Shown one piece after another: positions 44,811 to 47,866 of a stretch of DNA of 47,866 nucleotides. The translations under genes and the position numbers were made by a program. Within the stretch, counting starts at the first letter, position 1. The number at the start of each line of letters is the position of its first letter. Source of the DNA: Flavobacteriales bacterium. Its GTDB lineage: Bacteria; Bacteroidota; Bacteroidia; Flavobacteriales_D; Sanyastnellaceae. The notes beneath the pieces are model-generated. The model was not told the DNA's origin. It saw only the letters and a program-made list of their open reading frames with translations, and searched no databases. The stretch covers positions 1 to 47,866 of the forward strand of contig JAIBBG010000020.1 in assembly GCA_019694805.1 (NCBI GenBank). Direction: 5' to 3'.

Positions 44811-47183
44811 ATGAAGTATTTGCCAACACTGGTCCTTGCCATGTTATGCCCGTTGATTTCGGTCGCACAGACAGCAAGAATTCAATTTATTCACAATAGC
44901 CCTGATCCGGGTATTTCAGCCATCGATATTTATGTAGATGGGAGTCTTGTTGCAGACAGTCTCGAATACCATGAAGCTACGGCATTCATGAACATCACAG
45001 GGGGTGTTGAGGTGACCATTGCAATCTGTCCTGGAACAAGTATCGATGCAGGTGAATCATTCTATACACTTCAAAACACTTTCATTGCTTCTGAAAAGTA
45101 TGTAGCCATTGCCAATGGCATGGTGCAAAGTGGTTATAACCCTCAGGTCTTTTTTGAGTTGGGAATTCATTCGGGCGCGTTGGAAGCTGGCACCAGTACA
45201 TCGTCCATTGATGTGCTGTTTTGCCATGGAAACACTGATGTTGGCTATGTGGATTTTAACGAATCAGAATTATTGCTCTTACCCATATTCGAAAATGTCC
45301 CTTTTGGAGGATATGCCGGGTATCAGCCTTTTCTCACAGCAGATTACGTGTTTGAACTTTTAGACCATACATCTGGAACATCGATTGGAAAGTTTCAGGC
45401 GCCTTTTGCACAGAATGCACTCGGAGGAATTCCGGTGACAATTGTGAGTTCAGGATTTTTCAATCAGCAAATGAACCAAGGTGGAGAAGGTATTGGGCTT
45501 TGGTTGGCGAAACCACTTGGTGGTCCAATGTACAAGTTACCAGTATTGGAATTGGGCGTTTCTGCAGGAATTCAAATCATCCATAGCATTTCTGATCCAT
45601 CAGCGAATGTTGTAGATGTTTATTTCGATGATGAAATATTCGCAGACAATCTTGAATTCAGATATGCCACTCCATTGCAAAATGTGCAGGCATCACGAGA
45701 TATCATCATAGGATTTGCACCTTCGAATAGCACATCGTCAGAAGATTGTTTTTATAGAGACACCATCGCGTTATGGTCAGGAAGTTTACAATGTGCAGTG
45801 ATCATGGGCAACACATCGGATGTTGGATTTAATCCGCAGGTTCCATTGCAGATGAATTACCTCAACCGTATGCCGGATCCTGGACAAGTTTCACTGATGT
45901 TCGTACATGCGGCATCGGATTATCCGACTGCTGATCTCACGGAGAACCAACCCACACAAAACAGTTGGGTCAATGACCTGAGTTTCGGTGAAACATCAGA
46001 ACTCATCATGATTCCTGCTGAGGACTATGTCATTGAACTCACGAATGCCGATGGCACGTACAGCTACGGTTTGAATGTCCTTCCTGTTGCAACTTCACAA
46101 GGTCAAATTCTTACACTGGTCTTAAATGGATATGCTGATCCATCACAAAACAACACAGGACCTGCTGGAGGTTTGTGGCTGGCCACTGATGAAGGTGGAA
46201 TGATGACAGAGTTAGAGCCACCAGCACCAGCACCCGTCTATACCGAAGTTCAGTTCATACATAATTCTGCGGATGCTGCTTTAAGTGAAATGGACATCTA
46301 TGCGGATGGTGTACTCATCCTCAACAATCTGTCATTCCATGCTGCGAGTCCGTATTTGAATTTGCAAGCCGGTGTTCCTATTGATATTTCTGTGGCAGAA
46401 TCTACCAGCAATTCTGTGGAAGATGCATTCATCAATTTTACCTATGTACTCAATGAAAATGAGTCTTACCTATTTATTGCTGACGGCATTTACAGCATGA
46501 CTGGCTATAATCCGGCACCGGATTTTCAATTTGTAATGTATGAAGGGGCACGCATGGAGGCCGTGAATGCATCCGAAACTGATGTCATCGTTTATCAAGG
46601 ATGCACAGATATGCCTTCAGTGATGATCAAAGATCAATCAGATCTCAGTATTTGGGCAACCGAAGTGGCACATCAGGATTTTACTGAATACATGTCGCTT
46701 CAGCCCGGATCGGAACATGGGATTGCTTTCATCACCAGTATGGGTGATATGAACCTTGGGCAATATGCCTTAAATATCCTCACTCCGGATTGGGACGGCA
46801 AATCCGTCACTGTTCTCCTCAATGGTTTTTTGAATCCTACAAATAACAGTGATGGTCAAATGTTGCAATGTTGGTATGCTGCCGCGGATGGTAGTACCGG
46901 CATTTTAGGACATTATACCTCTGTGCATGAAACGGTGAAAACATCAAGTTCAGTCTATCCGGTACCAGCACACGACAAACTCTTTATCAAATTGGGAGAT
47001 GGATTTCATGCCAATCCTGTTGCAACAGTGGTGTCTTCAGATGGACGAATTGTAGATATTGGTATGCAAAATATCCAACCAGGCATTCATGCCATGAGTT
47101 TATCCGGATTGCGACCAGGCTTGTATACATTGAGATTGGCAGATGGTATCTTATCCGAATCCGTTCACTTTATTGTGGAGTGA
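44811..47183 (+). CDS. Secreted protein with three DUF4397 domains and T9SS sorting domain
   Basis: 790 residues from the ATG at 44811 (MKYLPTLVLAML), which starts the signal peptide; an in-frame ATG at 44736 would put 25 polar residues in front. Three DUF4397 units of about 220 residues each begin with RIQFIHNSPDPGISAIDIYVDG, GIQIIHSISDPSANVVDVYFDD and EVQFIHNSADAALSEMDIYADG. Each ends near a glycine-asparagine turn (LNGYADPSQNNTGPAGGLWLA, LNGFLNPTNNSDGQ). The last 75 residues (SVYPVPAHDKLFIKL, GLYTLRLADGIL) are a T9SS type-A sorting domain. DUF4397 proteins are extracellular, of unknown function; a repeat adhesin or matrix role is inferred. Confidence 0.85.
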   Translation: MKYLPTLVLAMLCPLISVAQTARIQFIHNSPDPGISAIDIYVDGSLVADSLEYHEATAFMNITGGVEVTIAICPGTSIDAGESFYTLQNTFIASEKYVAIANGMVQSGYNPQVFFELGIHSGALEAGTSTSSIDVLFCHGNTDVGYVDFNESELLLLPIFENVPFGGYAGYQPFLTADYVFELLDHTSGTSIGKFQAPFAQNALGGIPVTIVSSGFFNQQMNQGGEGIGLWLAKPLGGPMYKLPVLELGVSAGIQIIHSISDPSANVVDVYFDDEIFADNLEFRYATPLQNVQASRDIIIGFAPSNSTSSEDCFYRDTIALWSGSLQCAVIMGNTSDVGFNPQVPLQMNYLNRMPDPGQVSLMFVHAASDYPTADLTENQPTQNSWVNDLSFGETSELIMIPAEDYVIELTNADGTYSYGLNVLPVATSQGQILTLVLNGYADPSQNNTGPAGGLWLATDEGGMMTELEPPAPAPVYTEVQFIHNSADAALSEMDIYADGVLILNNLSFHAASPYLNLQAGVPIDISVAESTSNSVEDAFINFTYVLNENESYLFIADGIYSMTGYNPAPDFQFVMYEGARMEAVNASETDVIVYQGCTDMPSVMIKDQSDLSIWATEVAHQDFTEYMSLQPGSEHGIAFITSMGDMNLGQYALNILTPDWDGKSVTVLLNGFLNPTNNSDGQMLQCWYAAADGSTGILGHYTSVHETVKTSSSVYPVPAHDKLFIKLGDGFHANPVATVVSSDGRIVDIGMQNIQPGIHAMSLSGLRPGLYTLRLADGILSESVHFIVE

Positions 47184-47220
47184 TTATTTTAACACTGATC
47201 ATCCATGGCCTTTCAATTCC

Positions 47221-47285
47221 GATTCAAAATCCGTGTGAATTCAACCTTTTGTGCGACCATGCGAATTCTTTTGGGCTTTTGAATC
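47221..47285. repeat. Structured intergenic repeat, copy B
   Basis: Arms 47221-47242 (GATTCAAAAT ... GTGAATTC) and 47263-47285 (GAATTCTTTT ... TTTTGAATC) are largely complementary around a 20-base centre. Preceded by ATTCC as in copy A. Bases 47217-47230 (ATTCCGATTCAAAA plus T) are identical to 32130-32143. Copy A has a longer interior. Confidence 0.6.
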
Positions 47286-47286
47286 T

Positions 47287-47308
47287 CATGCACGAAACCC
47301 TGTGCATG
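47287..47308. repeat. Perfect stem-loop adjoining repeat copy B
   Basis: CATGCAC (47287-47293) and GTGCATG (47302-47308), seven paired bases and an eight-base loop. No T run follows, so it is not a standard terminator. It may help protect the 3' end of the DUF4397 transcript. Confidence 0.5.
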
Positions 47309-47383
47309 ATTCGGGTTTAACGATTACAATGGACATCCTATTCCAATGGAATGTGGTGTGATTTGATGCTCGGTCTTCTTGTC

Positions 47384-47403
47384 ACGACAAAATTTATTGT
47401 CGT
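47384..47403. promoter_or_regulatory. Inverted repeat upstream of the repeat-protein gene
   Basis: ACGACAA (47384-47390) and TTGTCGT (47397-47403) pair perfectly around AATTTA. It lies about 185 bases before the next gene and could be an operator or an RNA hairpin. Confidence 0.4.
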
Positions 47404-47588
47404 TTGAACGTTCGCATTTTCTCATTCAGCGAAACTATTTTCCTTTTGGACTAATTGTCACGCATTGTTCGTAACAGAAAAATTTGAACTCCCGTTAAAT
47501 CCGTTATCCCTTAGAAATCCTTCATCCTGTAGCGAAAACACTTTTAGTCTAATGTCCGCATGTGGATTTTAACCAAAAATCTACAGCG

Positions 47589-47866
47589 ATGAAAAAGTTT
47601 TACTCCTACTTAGTCATAGTTTGTTGTTTACAGTTTGCACAAGTTACCGCGCAAACAAACACAGGCAATTGCTCCAATAACCAGTCTAACAATCAATCCG
47701 GAAATAACTCCGGTAATAATTCCGGTAATAATTCCGGTAATAATTCCGGTAATAACTCAAGTGGGGGCAATGGATCCGGATCATGTCTTGGAACCGGAGG
47801 CAATAACTCAGGTAGCAATCTGCAAAATGGAGATCACAATGGAAATTGTTCTGCAGATAGTACGGG
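47589..47866 (+). CDS. Secreted Asn/Gly/Ser-rich repeat protein, 3' truncated
   Basis: The ATG at 47589 begins a signal peptide (MKKFYSYLVIVCCLQFAQ, cleavage near VTAQ), and the frame stays open to the window end (92 codons visible). After residue 22 the protein is almost only Asn, Ser and Gly, including five S-G-N-N units encoded by a 12-bp tandem repeat. Three Cys occur (CSNN, SCLG, NCSAD), so disulphide links or Cys-anchored folding is possible. No known domain is seen yet. It probably encodes a surface or matrix protein; whether it ends in a T9SS sorting domain lies beyond the window. Confidence 0.75.
   Translation, partial: MKKFYSYLVIVCCLQFAQVTAQTNTGNCSNNQSNNQSGNNSGNNSGNNSGNNSGNNSSGGNGSGSCLGTGGNNSGSNLQNGDHNGNCSADST
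47697..47756 (+). repeat. Five-unit 12-bp in-frame tandem repeat
   Basis: Five copies of TCCGGTAATAAT (first with GGA and AAC, last with AAC) encode S-G-N-N. The near-identity of the middle units at the DNA level suggests recent slippage. The unit length is a multiple of three, so copy-number change keeps the frame. Confidence 0.85.

Larger units (their letters stand above)
47184..47588. other. 405-base intergenic region with structured repeats
   Basis: It contains repeat copy B (47221-47285), a perfect stem at 47287-47308 and another at 47384-47403. The last 180 bases before the ATG at 47589 are AT-rich and show no recognised promoter element. Confidence 0.6.

Noticed and set aside
47697..47756. 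Short direct repeats that might suggest a CRISPR-like array
   Set aside because: Units are contiguous, 12 bp and in frame with a coding sequence, with no spacers.

Overview
The window comes from a member of the Bacteroidota. Five predicted exported proteins end in type IX secretion (T9SS) sorting-like domains or look like T9SS clients, a T9SS plug-domain (DUF5103) protein is encoded, many lipoproteins are present, promoters fit the Bacteroidota -33/-7 pattern (TTG ... TAnnTTTG), and the gene families (GH92, BtuG-like propeller, DUF4397, LytTR two-component pair) are typical of the phylum. A free-living or particle-associated relative of Flavobacteriales or Chitinophagales is plausible, but the family cannot be fixed from sequence alone. 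There are no rRNA or tRNA genes, insertion sequences, phage genes or CRISPR arrays; this is chromosomal core plus accessory metabolism.

Layout. 1-2.4 kb: the end of an AlkC/AlkD-type DNA repair gene, then a secreted lectin-like protein. 2.4-6.9 kb (minus): DUF1801 protein, class III aminotransferase and a GH92 mannosidase lipoprotein. 6.9-10.7 kb: a Spy/CpxP-like lipoprotein (minus), then a cobalamin riboswitch driving a BtuB-like TonB receptor and a BtuG-like surface propeller (plus). 10.7-14.9 kb (minus): a four-gene set of porin, Tat-exported Rieske protein, imelysin lipoprotein and di-haem oxidoreductase, probably a periplasmic redox/metal system. 15-19.2 kb: YceI, the T9SS plug protein, a degenerate ApbE lipoprotein and tsaD. 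19.2-29.3 kb (minus): a secreted DUF4397 protein, a LiaF-like/DUF4288/LytS/LytTR operon, the CCA-adding enzyme, VOC protein, secreted CotH-type kinase and an NrtR-type regulator.

29.4-42.3 kb is mostly sugar metabolism: esterase, FHS sugar permease, then pfkA, gap, a GlcNAc-kinase-like protein, a methylglyoxal-synthase-like protein and pgmB in one run, then a TfoX-histone H1-like fusion, fadH and a GH65 maltose phosphorylase. Maltose phosphorylase yields glucose plus beta-glucose-1-phosphate, pgmB converts the latter to glucose-6-phosphate, and pfkA and gap carry it through glycolysis. A near-identical 17-bp palindromic site lies upstream of pfkA, the GH65 gene and the lectin gene 30-40 kb away, which points to one sugar-responsive regulon.

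42.4-47.9 kb: ribosomal protein L31 type B, an ECF sigma factor preceded by two inverted repeats, a CarH/LitR-like B12-binding MerR regulator, a second DUF4397 secreted protein, and a truncated secreted protein with 12-bp tandem repeats. Two related structured intergenic repeats lie at about 32.13-32.25 kb and 47.22-47.31 kb.
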